Assembly: GCA_900769355.1 (NCBI GenBank)
Contig: CAAGGG010000008.1
Coordinates: forward strand, 1-35,537
Reading direction: 5' to 3'
DNA: 35,537 nt
From: Candidatus Gastranaerophilales bacterium
GTDB taxonomy: Bacteria; Cyanobacteriota; Vampirovibrionia; Gastranaerophilales; Gastranaerophilaceae
A program made the position numbers and the translations under genes. This document shows positions 1-8,645 of the stretch, piece after piece (the first letter of the stretch is position 1; every line of letters starts with the position of its first letter). The notes below the pieces were generated by a model that had not been told where the DNA came from, searched no databases, and worked only from the letters and a program-made list of their open reading frames with translations.

Positions 1-45
1 ATAAGTCTGTAAGTCGTTGGGACGATAAGTCCGAAACAGCAGTAG

Positions 46-65
46 GTCGGATTTGCCAATCCGAC
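46..65. repeat. Perfect 8-bp hairpin upstream of the first prepilin
   Basis: GTCGGATT and AATCCGAC flank a TGCC loop. It lies about 95 bp before the ribosome binding site of the next gene and has no clear T-tract, so it reads better as one more short palindromic repeat than as a terminator. The rest of positions 1-161 shows only repeated AAGTC-like words and A/T-rich DNA; no gene is visible there. Confidence 0.5.
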
Positions 66-161
66 AATAAAATTAAAACCCTATACAACACGTCATAGCA
101 TTCAAATTGGCAAAAAAATAATAAAAGAAGATATAACACAACAAACCACAAAGGAGGTTCA

Positions 162-1205
162 ATGAAAGAGATACGCGAGATATTCGAGACCGTAAGAACG
201 TATTGCGGAATGATGTTTTTAGATGCAAAGAGACCAAGAGGTGAAGAGGCAAAGTCGGTATCAGAAGCAGCTAGGCAGCTAGGAAGCCAGGCAGCTAAGT
301 CGGTTATGGGAAATACGGAGTCAATCCTCGCCCCTATGGCGGGAGAGGACGCAATCGTTCACGAACGATTAGTGAGTGTTACGAGTGCAGGTGCGGGGGA
401 AAATCAAAACGAAATTATCCATTCGTACCCCTCACCCGAATTTCTAAATTCACTACCGTTTATTAAGAAATTCTACCCTGCTCCCCGTTGGGGCGAGGGT
501 AAAGTTACAGAAGTTGCGCATGATAACAATTCCAACTCTCCTGAAACGGTCCATTCACCACTCACCACTCACCACTCACTAAAACGCGCTGCCTTCACAT
601 TGGCTGAGGTATTAATCACCCTCGGTATTATCGGTGTTGTTGCAGCCTTAACTCTTCCAACTCTAATCCAAAACCACCAAAAACAGGTTTATGTTACTCA
701 GTTGAAAAAAGCATATTCAACACTAGGAAATGCTTTCAATAAAATGGCGGCAGATGAAGGTGTTGTTGACTGGAACCAGACTTATTGTGGACAGCTCTAT
801 GATTTAATATGGAATGGTAATAGTTTACAGTCTAATGAGGCATTAAATGAATGCTTTAATAATTTAACTAAACAAATGAATGTAATAAAGAAAAAAGAAT
901 TTGGAGAAACGGTTAATAATGCAGACTGGTGTGGAAATGTGTGTCAAGCTGATAATTATTACGTATTTATGACTTCTGATGGTGTTACTATAAATTCATG
1001 TGCCTATTTTGACTTATTGGTTGATGTCAATGGGGTGAAAAGCCCGAATGTTGAGGGAAGAGATATTTTTTCTTTTTTGGTAGATTTTAGTGATAATAAA
1101 ATTTACCCAGGTGGAATAAGTGGTGGTTGGAAAGATTGTTCTGCGACAAACCTATCTACAAATTGTACCGCCAAAGTTCTCATAGAAGGCAAGATGAATT
1201 ATTAG
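162..1205 (+). CDS. Type IV prepilin-like protein with a 144-residue repeat-derived leader
   Basis: Residues 145 onward are a class III-type prepilin: F145-T-L-A-E, with E at +5 of the mature protein, followed by a hydrophobic helix and a small extracellular domain with several cysteines. Near the C-terminus is a DVNG..SPN..GRD.F motif that also occurs in the other two prepilins here. The expected role is a pilin or pseudopilin processed by PilD and placed in the inner membrane. The oddity is the leader. Prepilin leaders are normally short, but this frame opens at ATG 162 behind a strong AAGGAGG (151-157) and runs 144 residues before the A|F cleavage site. That DNA holds four stacked perfect or near-perfect palindromes and a heptanucleotide tract, so it looks like spacer repeat sequence read in frame. 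The pilin part is secure; whether translation really begins at 162 is not. Confidence 0.8.
   Translation: MKEIREIFETVRTYCGMMFLDAKRPRGEEAKSVSEAARQLGSQAAKSVMGNTESILAPMAGEDAIVHERLVSVTSAGAGENQNEIIHSYPSPEFLNSLPFIKKFYPAPRWGEGKVTEVAHDNNSNSPETVHSPLTTHHSLKRAAFTLAEVLITLGIIGVVAALTLPTLIQNHQKQVYVTQLKKAYSTLGNAFNKMAADEGVVDWNQTYCGQLYDLIWNGNSLQSNEALNECFNNLTKQMNVIKKKEFGETVNNADWCGNVCQADNYYVFMTSDGVTINSCAYFDLLVDVNGVKSPNVEGRDIFSFLVDFSDNKIYPGGISGGWKDCSATNLSTNCTAKVLIEGKMNY
326..501. repeat. Four stacked palindromes inside the prepilin leader coding region
   Basis: In order: CCTCGCCC/GGGAGAGG (326-348, one mismatch); AATCGTTC-AC-GAACGATT (353-370, perfect); GAATTTCT/AGAAATTC (438-473, perfect 8-bp arms); and TACCCT...CCCC/GGGG...AGGGTA (474-501). 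Four palindromes in 176 bp is typical of dispersed noncoding repeats and not of a coding region. They explain the unusual composition of leader residues 55-113. Confidence 0.75.
552..579 (+). repeat. Heptanucleotide tandem tract (4 units) just before the pilin cleavage site
   Basis: Units are CATTCAC, CACTCAC, CACTCAC and CACTCAC, followed by TAAA. The same CACTCAC-TAAA ending recurs in the rpoB downstream spacer (to 35519). Seven is not a multiple of three, so a change in copy number would shift the frame between the start at 162 and the pilin domain at 591. Confidence 0.8.
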
Positions 1206-1223
1206 TTTTCTCTTTCATAAATA

Positions 1224-1258
1224 AAAATGTCGCTTCAATTTCTTAGGGGCGACATTTT
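1224..1258. terminator. Bidirectional terminator between convergent prepilin and dgkA
   Basis: AAAATGTCGC (1224-1233) and GCGACATTTT (1249-1258) form a perfect 10-bp stem with a 15-nt loop. T-runs result on either strand. It sits between two genes that end at 1205 (+) and 1270 (-). Confidence 0.8.
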
Positions 1259-1269
1259 CTTATCAAAAT

Positions 1270-1647
1270 TTATCCAATTAGTTTTAGCAATGCGGAGCCA
1301 AAGAGGATTACTCCGATAGCGATTGCTACTACTGAGGCAAACATTACGGCACCTGCAGAGATGTCTTTTGCCATTCCGACAAGTCGTGAATAGCGGTTGT
1401 GGAATACAGCGTCAAGCGAATACTCGATTGCGGAATTTATCATTTCCAGTGTAATGACCATCGTAATAGTTAGTAACAAAATACACATACGTTCAACGCT
1501 GAAATTTAAGACAAAAGCCAGTGCCAGTGTTGCAATTGCTATGCAAAAATGGACTCGAATATTAACTTCCGACTTTATTACCAGTCGCATTCCTTTGCGG
1601 GCGTTTTTGAATGTGTTTGAAAATCCTTGTTGCTTAAATTTTGTCAT
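1270..1647 (-). CDS. dgkA: Diacylglycerol/undecaprenol kinase (DgkA family)
   Basis: A small integral membrane kinase that phosphorylates diacylglycerol or, in many bacteria, undecaprenol, feeding the lipid carrier pool for wall and surface polysaccharides. The family signature EMINSAIEYSLD is present, followed by AKDISAGAV; three membrane helices are apparent. I start at ATG 1647, giving 125 residues (usual length about 120). The longer frame to 1719 would add 24 residues read through the end of ybeY. With this start the gene overlaps the ybeY stop by 14 bp, which suggests translational coupling. The order pgpH-ybeY-dgkA is widely conserved in bacteria and supports the assignment. Substrate preference cannot be read from the sequence. 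Confidence 0.9.
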   Translation of the reverse strand: MTKFKQQGFSNTFKNARKGMRLVIKSEVNIRVHFCIAIATLALAFVLNFSVERMCILLLTITMVITLEMINSAIEYSLDAVFHNRYSRLVGMAKDISAGAVMFASVVAIAIGVILFGSALLKLIG

Positions 1648-2170
1648 ATCCCAAACTTTCCAATGCTTTATTCTGTAATCCGATAACAAAATTATAATCT
1701 TCTTCTGTCTGGTGGTCAAATCCTAATAGGTGAAGAATTCCATGGCTTATCAAGAATACAAGTTCGTATTCTCTTGTTACATTTTTCTTTTGGGCTTCTT
1801 CTTCAACTTTATCCAGCGCAATCATTACTTCGCCGAGGTTAATTTCTCCGTCAAAAATAAATTTTTCTTCGCTATCTGCAAAAATCGCAAATGTAATAAT
1901 GTCCGCGACATAGTCTTTGTTGCGATAATCTTTGTTAATCTGATGAGTTTTAATGCCGTCACAAAAAAGAAAGTCAAAAGAAATTGTATCATATTCAAAA
2001 CCGTTCAAACAAGATGTTTCATAGACTTCCGGTATTGATAGGTAAAAATTCAGGATTGATTTTGCGTAATCCATATATTGCTTTTCGTCAATTTGCCAAG
2101 CGTCATAAATGTTTTCCGAAAAAATGTTTTTTGTTGCTTGAACACCGATATTTTGGTTATTTGTTGTCAT
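1634..2170 (-). CDS. ybeY: Endoribonuclease YbeY
   Basis: Single-strand-specific endoribonuclease used in 16S rRNA 3'-end maturation and ribosome quality control. The zinc-binding signature is visible near the C-terminus as HGILHLLGFDH, followed by a TEED stretch, with the upstream INKDYRNKDYVADIITF strand typical of the family. I choose ATG 2170 (178 residues), which has a GAGG about nine bases upstream. The GTG at 2212 would add 14 residues overlapping pgpH with no clear binding site. The gene overlaps the pgpH end by 14 bp and the dgkA start by 14 bp, so the three are probably translated as a unit. Confidence 0.93.
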   Translation of the reverse strand: MTTNNQNIGVQATKNIFSENIYDAWQIDEKQYMDYAKSILNFYLSIPEVYETSCLNGFEYDTISFDFLFCDGIKTHQINKDYRNKDYVADIITFAIFADSEEKFIFDGEINLGEVMIALDKVEEEAQKKNVTREYELVFLISHGILHLLGFDHQTEEDYNFVIGLQNKALESLGYDKI

Positions 2171-4376
2171 CTTGTTTGTCCTCTTTGTTAGAGTCTGTCG
2201 GTTTGTTGTCACCCTCGAGTTGTTTAATTTTGTTTTCTAAGTCTTCGTCAAGTAATTTTGCCGGCATATTGATTTTGTCTTTTGGAAACTCTTTTGCGAC
2301 ATTTTCTTGGTATTTAATTCTGTTGTGCTGCATACCTCTAAGAATTCGCAAGAATGTTGCGGCAATTGTTTTAATATCTTTTAGAGTTAAAGGGCTGTCT
2401 GAAAGTTGACCGTCGTTTAATCTTTCAACAATGATTTTGTTAATCATGTTTTCAATCTCTTCTGTAGTCGGAGTTTTTAGAGATCGAACCGCAGATTCAA
2501 CTGCATCGGCAATCATCAAAATAGCTGTTTCTTTTGTGTTAGGTTTAGGCCCTGGGTATCTGAATTGTTCTTCTTTAACATTTTCTATACCTTCTTCTTG
2601 AACGGCTTGATTGTAAAAATAACTAGCCAAACCTTCGCCGTGGTGTTGAATAATAAAGTTTTGAATAACTTGTGGAAGCCCATATTCTTTGGCAATTTCA
2701 ATACCATCTTTTGGGTGTGCTGTAATAATCATTTTGCTTATTCTTGGTGTGAATTTGTTGTGTGGGTTTTCAATCAAGAAATAAGATTGGTTTTCAACGA
2801 AGAATAGCGGACGTTTCAATTTCCCGATATCGTGGTAAAGTGCACCGACTCTTGCTAAAATTGGATCTGCTCCAATTGCTTCCGCAGCGGCTTCACAAAG
2901 GTTTGAAACCATCAAACTGTGGTGATATGTTCCTGGGGCGTCCATTTGAAGTCTTTTTAAAAGCTTTTGGTCGTGGTCGCCGTATTCAGCAAGACCGTAT
3001 GGTGTAATAATTTTAAATGTGCTTTCTAATAATGGCATAAGCCCAGATGCGACAATTGCACTGAAAATAGCGTTAAGCAAGATGAATGAACAATTTTTTA
3101 CAAGCAAAACGTTATCTACGTCAATTAAACATTTTTCAAGAATATAAATACTTAAAACTATTATTAAGCCGGCAAGCCCAATGTTAAAGCCTGTTTTGAT
3201 GATATCAACTCTTTCGGCATATCTGATTTGTGACATTGAAACGACTGAAAACAAACTCAAAAGTATAAATGCAACTAAATATTGAATGTTGTATTGATAC
3301 CCGATTGCCATTATTGATAGTAGTAAAACTGACGCTACGAAAGCAATTCTAGGTTTTGTAAATATCGACATCAAAATTAAAAATGCCGGAACAGGGATTA
3401 CGTATGGTGAAAATCCTGTCGGTAAAACTACTCCGATAAAAGCCAATAAAAGCGTTAAGAAAGCTGTAATTGCCATATATTTCGGCTGTAAAAAATCTTT
3501 TTCAAAAAATTTCATATATGATAAGAACAAAAATGTTCCGACAAATACGATTATATAAATGGCTACAAGTCCTGTCCAATTGAGTTCATAAACATTGTAA
3601 CCGGCTTGTCTTAGAGCATCGCGTTTTAGTCTTGTAACAGGTTCGCCTTCAAACAAAATCTTGTCACCTTTTTGAAAAACTACTTCATAAGGTTTAACGG
3701 AATTTTGGGCATTTTTTCTTGCGATTTCTGTTGCAAATTCATCTACCACAAGGTTTGGAACTATAACTTGTTCCAAAACGGCTTTGATGACTGATACTTG
3801 GCGTTTTGAAACATTTGAAACAAGGTTGTTGATTATGATTTTGTCAATGTTATCTTTTTCGTAATCTCGTTCTGTAATCCCAACGCGTAAAATGTTTGTC
3901 AATGTTAAGTTAGCCTTGTCAAAAACTTCGTGAATGCTGTTATCTTCTGCTTTAAGCAGGAAATTTATGATAAAATCTTTTTTTGCATTATCTGACAAAT
4001 CGAAAAGAATCCCGATTTCTTCTTTTTTAACGTTGTCATCGACATTTTTTTTGCGAATTTGCATTACCGATGTTTGGAGAGTTTGAAGATTACTTTTAAT
4101 GAAATCATCTTCCGCAGGAGCCATTACGGGCTCTACTTTTTGTGCAACTTCTTTTTTGTGTTGCTCGGTGCGTTTTACATCTTCTACCGTAAGAGTTTTT
4201 TGTGCAATAATATCTCGTTTGCTTATTCCGTTTTCAATAATGTTTTGGAAAAAGAAGTTTTGAGATGCAATAATCGCTGTCATTAATACAGTAAAACCAA
4301 TTATAGACAAGGTTTTCAAAAAAACTGTCGATGTGAAAAACTCTTTTACTTTCGGTGCAAATTCAATTTTTATCAT
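2157..4376 (-). CDS. pgpH: 7TM-HD phosphodiesterase, PgpH/YqfF type (c-di-AMP hydrolase)
   Basis: 739 residues in the family order: one N-terminal membrane helix (about 17-39); an extracytoplasmic 7TMR-HDED-type domain (about 40-260); a block of seven membrane helices (about 263-455); a cytoplasmic HD domain. Metal ligands are visible as HH (about 484-485), HDIGK (HD about 514-515), an AHP (about 551) and QHHGEG (about 578). Listeria PgpH, of the same architecture, hydrolyses c-di-AMP to pApA, and this function is supported here by a diadenylate cyclase gene 6.5 kb away (10935-11837). The C-terminus ends in a lysine- and acid-rich tail. A run of A followed by AAGGAA precedes ATG 4376. It follows the GT2 gene by 47 bp on the same strand, and a TATAAT-containing stretch in that gap may be its own promoter. 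Confidence 0.9.
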   Translation of the reverse strand: MIKIEFAPKVKEFFTSTVFLKTLSIIGFTVLMTAIIASQNFFFQNIIENGISKRDIIAQKTLTVEDVKRTEQHKKEVAQKVEPVMAPAEDDFIKSNLQTLQTSVMQIRKKNVDDNVKKEEIGILFDLSDNAKKDFIINFLLKAEDNSIHEVFDKANLTLTNILRVGITERDYEKDNIDKIIINNLVSNVSKRQVSVIKAVLEQVIVPNLVVDEFATEIARKNAQNSVKPYEVVFQKGDKILFEGEPVTRLKRDALRQAGYNVYELNWTGLVAIYIIVFVGTFLFLSYMKFFEKDFLQPKYMAITAFLTLLLAFIGVVLPTGFSPYVIPVPAFLILMSIFTKPRIAFVASVLLLSIMAIGYQYNIQYLVAFILLSLFSVVSMSQIRYAERVDIIKTGFNIGLAGLIIVLSIYILEKCLIDVDNVLLVKNCSFILLNAIFSAIVASGLMPLLESTFKIITPYGLAEYGDHDQKLLKRLQMDAPGTYHHSLMVSNLCEAAAEAIGADPILARVGALYHDIGKLKRPLFFVENQSYFLIENPHNKFTPRISKMIITAHPKDGIEIAKEYGLPQVIQNFIIQHHGEGLASYFYNQAVQEEGIENVKEEQFRYPGPKPNTKETAILMIADAVESAVRSLKTPTTEEIENMINKIIVERLNDGQLSDSPLTLKDIKTIAATFLRILRGMQHNRIKYQENVAKEFPKDKINMPAKLLDEDLENKIKQLEGDNKPTDSNKEDKQDDNK

Positions 4377-4423
4377 ATAGTTATATTCCTTTAATTTAAA
4401 ACTTTTTTATATATTATAACTTC

Positions 4424-5368
4424 CTATTTATTTTGCAAGTCTTGCAACTTAATGCGGCGTTGAATATCTTCAAGCAGTTTTCGATTTATGCAGAATAGTT
4501 CGGAAAGTATTGCGATAACTCCGATTTGAACACTTGTGATAATTAAAATTGCAGCCAATATCAATGACTGAATATGTCCTGCGCCGTTTGAAAACAGGTA
4601 GAAGTATAAAAATCTTAATCCAACCAAAAAACCGATCGTGAAAAACAGGCTTGCTAAGATTGCAAAGAACCTGAAAGGTCTATAAATAATGAACATTCTA
4701 AGCATTGTGAAAACTGAACGTCTGATGTAATCAAACATATTTTTGACAAGTTTTGATTCTCTCAAATCTGGATTTACGTTAACTGGTACGCAGACCAGTT
4801 GCAACCCTTTTGCACGTGCTTGAATAATAGTTTCAAGTGTGTATGTGTAGTTGTCAAAAATGTTTATTTGTAGTGCTGCAGCTCTTGAGAAAGCTCGAAA
4901 TCCGCTTGGAGCGTCTTCTACCTGAGTAGAACTAACCCTTCTCATAACCCAAGAGCCTAGTTTTTGAAGAGTTTTTTTGAGAAGTGAAAAATGAGAAATG
5001 TTTGAAACAGGCCTTGTGCCTATTACGATATCTGCTTCTTTATTTAATATCGGACGGATAAGTTTTTCTATATCATCAGCACAGTATTGGTTGTCGGCGT
5101 CAGTGTTTACGATTATGTCTGCACCTTGCGCCAATGCTCCGTTAATTCCTGCAACAAAAGCCTTGGCTAACCCGCAATTGTGTGGCATGCTGACAATATG
5201 TTGAACACCGTTCGCTTTTGCTACTTCAATAGTTTTGTCGGTTGAACCGTCGTCTATGACTAGAATTTCAATTTCGTCTATCCCGTCAATCTGCTTTGGA
5301 AGAGCCTTTAGTGTAATTGGTAAAGAATTTTCTTCGTTGTAGCAAGGTATTTGAATTATTAATTTCAT
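4424..5368 (-). CDS. Family 2 glycosyltransferase with C-terminal membrane helices
   Basis: A polyprenyl-phosphate sugar transferase of the dolichol-phosphate-mannose-synthase-like group. N-terminal GT-A fold: IPCYNEENSL at 8-17, VIDDGSTDKT at 37-46, and the metal-binding TDADNQY with D90 and D92. Two hydrophobic segments (about 232-256 and 264-295) anchor it, with the catalytic domain facing the cytoplasm. Enzymes of this type typically load a sugar on undecaprenyl phosphate, which a GT39/GT-C enzyme then uses on the periplasmic side. A GT39-like gene lies divergently only 40 bp away, so the pair may form such a relay (inference). It is the first gene of the minus-strand group leading to pgpH. 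The exact sugar is unknown. Confidence 0.88.
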   Translation of the reverse strand: MKLIIQIPCYNEENSLPITLKALPKQIDGIDEIEILVIDDGSTDKTIEVAKANGVQHIVSMPHNCGLAKAFVAGINGALAQGADIIVNTDADNQYCADDIEKLIRPILNKEADIVIGTRPVSNISHFSLLKKTLQKLGSWVMRRVSSTQVEDAPSGFRAFSRAAALQINIFDNYTYTLETIIQARAKGLQLVCVPVNVNPDLRESKLVKNMFDYIRRSVFTMLRMFIIYRPFRFFAILASLFFTIGFLVGLRFLYFYLFSNGAGHIQSLILAAILIITSVQIGVIAILSELFCINRKLLEDIQRRIKLQDLQNK

Positions 5369-5399
5369 TGTTTCCTCTTTTATTATTTTGTTTTTATTA

Positions 5400-5405
5400 T
5401 ATAAT
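5400..5405 (+). promoter_or_regulatory. TATAAT hexamer next to the GT39-like start
   Basis: A perfect TATAAT ends three bases before the ATG at 5409. If used, transcription would begin at about 5412, inside that start codon, which favours GTG 5427 (with GGGGA at 5411-5415) as the translated start. No good -35 was found. Confidence 0.3.
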
Positions 5406-5408
5406 TAA

Positions 5409-7052
5409 ATGGGGATTTTGACAATTGTGAAAAAATTTGTTTCAATATCTTGCATAATTATTTTAGGGATAGTGCTAAGACTTATATTTATAAACAAACC
5501 TGACGGGTTGTGGAATGATGAATATGTAAGCTGGTCAATTGCTGCTGTTCCGTTTGTTGACGGGTTTTGGAACGCTGTAAAATCGCAATGTCACATGCCC
5601 TTTTATTATTTGTATCTAAAATTTTTCATGAACTTGTTTGGACAAAGTGATTTGGTTTTGAGATTAACCTCTGTTTTGGCGGGTGTTCTTTCAATTGGGG
5701 TAATGTATTTTGTCGGAAAAGAAAAAGATGAAAAAACAGGACTTATATGTGCCGGATTAACTTCTATCAGCGCGTTTTTAATATATTATTCGCAAGAAGT
5801 TAGATTTTATTCAATTTTGTTTTTCTTTTCGGCGTTGGCGTTGTTGTTCACAATCCGATGTTTGAAAGAGCCGAGTCGAAAAAACTTGATTGGGTTTGTA
5901 GTTTTAAGTTTTTTGATTTTATTCACTCATACGATAGGTTTTGTGTTCGTTTTCTTTAATCTTTTATTTTTGAGCATCGCATTATTTAGTAAATTTAAAA
6001 AGCAAATAATTATATTATGGAGCTCGGTTTGCGTATTTGGAATTTCGTTGTGCCCATTGGTTTTAAAAGTTTTTGGAACTCAATCATTTTCTCAATGGTG
6101 GGGACATTTTTCTGTTTCAAAAATCGGATTTTTGTTGACGGATTATTTTTCGCCGGTGATAACGAATTTGACAAATGCTCCTGATAATTTCTTTTATGCT
6201 CCGCAGAATTTAATATTTATGCTTATTCCTGTTGGAATTGCAGTGTATGGAATATATCTGGCATGCCGAAAAGATAAAAAAAATTCGTTGTTGTTTTCTA
6301 TCGCACTCTGTTTTTTGGTTGTTTTATTTGGAGCTTCAATTGCCGGAAAGTTAGTATTTACAACAAAATATTCAATGGAATGCTATCCGATATTGATTTA
6401 TCTAGCATGCTATGGAATTTCTACAATAGAGAATAATGTTTTACAAAAGACTCTGATTTGTATATTTTGCCTGATAAATCTCGGATATGTGGCATTTGCA
6501 CCATATTCCGCACCAAAAATGCATCGTGCGGAAGGTAATAAAATTCCGATGGATATTTTGAAGCAATTTGACTTAAAACAAGGTGATACGATAGTTCTTC
6601 AATATTATCCGGCAAGTCGATTTGAAAAATATTTTGATTTCTCAAAATACAATGTCGTGGAAATGCATAAAGGAAATTTTGTTGACTATTTAAGTTCTGA
6701 TACAACTTATACAGATGCATATAAAAATGGAAAAGAACTATATAAGCCGATATTTTCCAAGGAAGAAAATCCATATTTTACTGGCATGGTTCAAAAAGAA
6801 GTGTTTGATAACATGAAATCAGGTCAGAGTGTGGCTTTGGTGATACTTAACAGTGTTGCATTTCTTTCTCCTGAAAAATTCCAACAAGTCATGGCAGATG
6901 ATAATTTGTATAAAAAAGAGCCACTTTTATTTCTTGTTTTTTCTTATTTAAGAAAACAGACGATTGATGAAATGCTCAAAAACCTTGCGTTGACTAATGT
7001 TTCGCAAAAAGGAAATTGGACGGTAGTTCAATTTACAAAACTTAATAAATAG
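5409..7052 (+). CDS. GT39/ArnT-like multi-spanning glycosyltransferase
   Basis: 547 residues, with about ten membrane helices in the first 360 and a soluble C-terminal domain. The acidic first loop (GLWNDEYVSW) and the later YYSQEVRFYS motif match the PMT_2/GT39 GT-C superfamily, which transfers sugar from polyprenyl-phosphate donors on the outer face of the membrane to lipid, protein or glycan acceptors. It is divergent from a GT2 enzyme that could supply the donor. The ATG at 5409 has no ribosome binding site. GTG 5427 has GGGGA 11 bases upstream and a TATAAT lies at 5400-5405, so the true protein may be six residues shorter. The acceptor cannot be predicted. Confidence 0.85.
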   Translation: MGILTIVKKFVSISCIIILGIVLRLIFINKPDGLWNDEYVSWSIAAVPFVDGFWNAVKSQCHMPFYYLYLKFFMNLFGQSDLVLRLTSVLAGVLSIGVMYFVGKEKDEKTGLICAGLTSISAFLIYYSQEVRFYSILFFFSALALLFTIRCLKEPSRKNLIGFVVLSFLILFTHTIGFVFVFFNLLFLSIALFSKFKKQIIILWSSVCVFGISLCPLVLKVFGTQSFSQWWGHFSVSKIGFLLTDYFSPVITNLTNAPDNFFYAPQNLIFMLIPVGIAVYGIYLACRKDKKNSLLFSIALCFLVVLFGASIAGKLVFTTKYSMECYPILIYLACYGISTIENNVLQKTLICIFCLINLGYVAFAPYSAPKMHRAEGNKIPMDILKQFDLKQGDTIVLQYYPASRFEKYFDFSKYNVVEMHKGNFVDYLSSDTTYTDAYKNGKELYKPIFSKEENPYFTGMVQKEVFDNMKSGQSVALVILNSVAFLSPEKFQQVMADDNLYKKEPLLFLVFSYLRKQTIDEMLKNLALTNVSQKGNWTVVQFTKLNK

Positions 7053-7124
7053 GGCTAATATTAGCAATTTTTATTATGTTCAAGACTATATATATATAGA
7101 AGGTTCATAGTTGTAGGTATGAAA

Positions 7125-8645
7125 ATGATTAGTAAAGTAGAAAATAACAATTTAAGACAAAGTTACACCGGAATTAAACCGAGTGCGAAGAGACAGCAAA
7201 ATAGAGCAGTACAGCCGAATTTTACAGGTGCTGCAGAATATGGGAAGAGAATTATTGAGGAAATACCAAATTCTAAACCTCTTAAAAAAATGAAGGGCAT
7301 GGAATGGTTGAAAGGTGAAATTGGTGGTATTTTAATTACTGCATTAGGTACAGGGTTGGTTGCTCCTATTTTTATCGGTTACAACCCATTTGTAAAACCG
7401 CCTAAAAACGCGACTCCGGAAGAAAAGAAAGAAAACGAAAATACAAAATTATATACGGCAATGAGGCAGCCTATTTCAGCAGCCCTTGCGATTATTTTCC
7501 AAGCAAGTGTTCTAAAATATATTGATAAAGGCTTGGATTCAGTGTTTAATGACAAGAGATTTTCATCAATTGCCGGTTTGCACGTAGATCAACAAGAATT
7601 GAATACAAAAACATATATTCAATCAAATGTTCGAAAAGCTATGAAAGAAGACGGAAAAACTAAACCTTCTATGCTAAGAGCATTGTTCAGTAGCGAAGCA
7701 AGAGCTGAAAGAAAAGCTTATACAGAAGAATTTGACAGCAGAGTTAAAGGTGTTCAAGAAGCTCAATTAGAAAATGTTGCACAAAAATTCCAAGCAACAG
7801 GAAAAATCAATATTGGCGATAAACATCTTGATTTTGAATCAACTGCAAATTTGGTAAATGAACAAATTGATGCTTACATTGCAGATGCGAGAGCTCTTCA
7901 AAAATCTGATGAAGCAATTGCAAAATATCTTGATAGAGCAGAACTTCTTATTAGCAATGAAGATAAATTGAAAAATATGTTTGCTGGAGTTTCAAAAGAA
8001 AATGTAACAGCTGACATTCAAAAGTTATTAGTAAATGAAAAAGATAATGAAGGTATTAGAACAATTCTTCAAGAAATCCTAGATAGACCTCAAGAATTGC
8101 AATATAGCAGAGTTCAAAGAACATTACAACGTATTAACTGCATCAAAAAAATGTGTAAAGATGTTGGAGATGGAACTCCTTCAAGAGCTAATTATAGAGA
8201 AGCATTACTAGACAGAAATAAAGTTTTGTCAGATAGAATTGTTGAATTGACAGGAGCTAAAATCGGCGATATTAAAAATGCAAAATCAGAAGATGTAGTA
8301 GCATCAATTCAAAAGATGGCAAAACAATGTAACTTTGAAGATGTTGATGGTATCGCAAAATCAGTTCTTTGTGACACTGATACATTTGGCAAAGACCTCG
8401 GCGCAGTAACTAAAAAGATTTATAAAGACATTGCAAAAGGTTATAAAACACTTGTAGAAAATAGCTACAGGGGTGTAAACCAATTTACAAAAATCGGTGT
8501 TGGTGTTCTGGTTACATTGCCTATCACTTGTACCGCATTGAACTGGATATATCCGAGATTTATGGATTTATTCTTCCCAGAACTATCTGGGGCAAAAGAG
8601 GCTAAAAAGCCTGAACAAAATAATAAGGTTGGAGGTGACAAATAA
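7125..8645 (+). CDS. Membrane protein of unknown family, first gene of a coupled pair
   Basis: I do not recognise this family. About 506 residues from ATG 7125, which has TAGG seven bases upstream; ATG 7119 would add two residues. The N-terminus is polar and ends in a QPNFTGAAEYG stretch; similar short FTG/F-G words near N-termini are something I associate with gut Melainabacteria proteins of unknown role (recollection). Hydrophobic segments lie at about 65-85, 112-132 and 450-475. Between the second and third is a long, charged, helix-rich region (about 150-440) with frequent E/K/Q that may form coiled coils. The C-terminus is K/E/N-rich. No catalytic motif is visible. The stop overlaps the next start as TAATG, so the two products probably act together. 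Confidence 0.8.
   Translation: MISKVENNNLRQSYTGIKPSAKRQQNRAVQPNFTGAAEYGKRIIEEIPNSKPLKKMKGMEWLKGEIGGILITALGTGLVAPIFIGYNPFVKPPKNATPEEKKENENTKLYTAMRQPISAALAIIFQASVLKYIDKGLDSVFNDKRFSSIAGLHVDQQELNTKTYIQSNVRKAMKEDGKTKPSMLRALFSSEARAERKAYTEEFDSRVKGVQEAQLENVAQKFQATGKINIGDKHLDFESTANLVNEQIDAYIADARALQKSDEAIAKYLDRAELLISNEDKLKNMFAGVSKENVTADIQKLLVNEKDNEGIRTILQEILDRPQELQYSRVQRTLQRINCIKKMCKDVGDGTPSRANYREALLDRNKVLSDRIVELTGAKIGDIKNAKSEDVVASIQKMAKQCNFEDVDGIAKSVLCDTDTFGKDLGAVTKKIYKDIAKGYKTLVENSYRGVNQFTKIGVGVLVTLPITCTALNWIYPRFMDLFFPELSGAKEAKKPEQNNKVGGDK

Noticed and set aside
162..600. Reading the long prepilin leader as a separate known domain
   Set aside because: No motif was recognised, and the DNA is explained better by stacked palindromes and heptads.
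2565..3007. Plus-strand open frames within pgpH
   Set aside because: They are antisense to a well-supported gene, without ribosome sites or recognisable domains.
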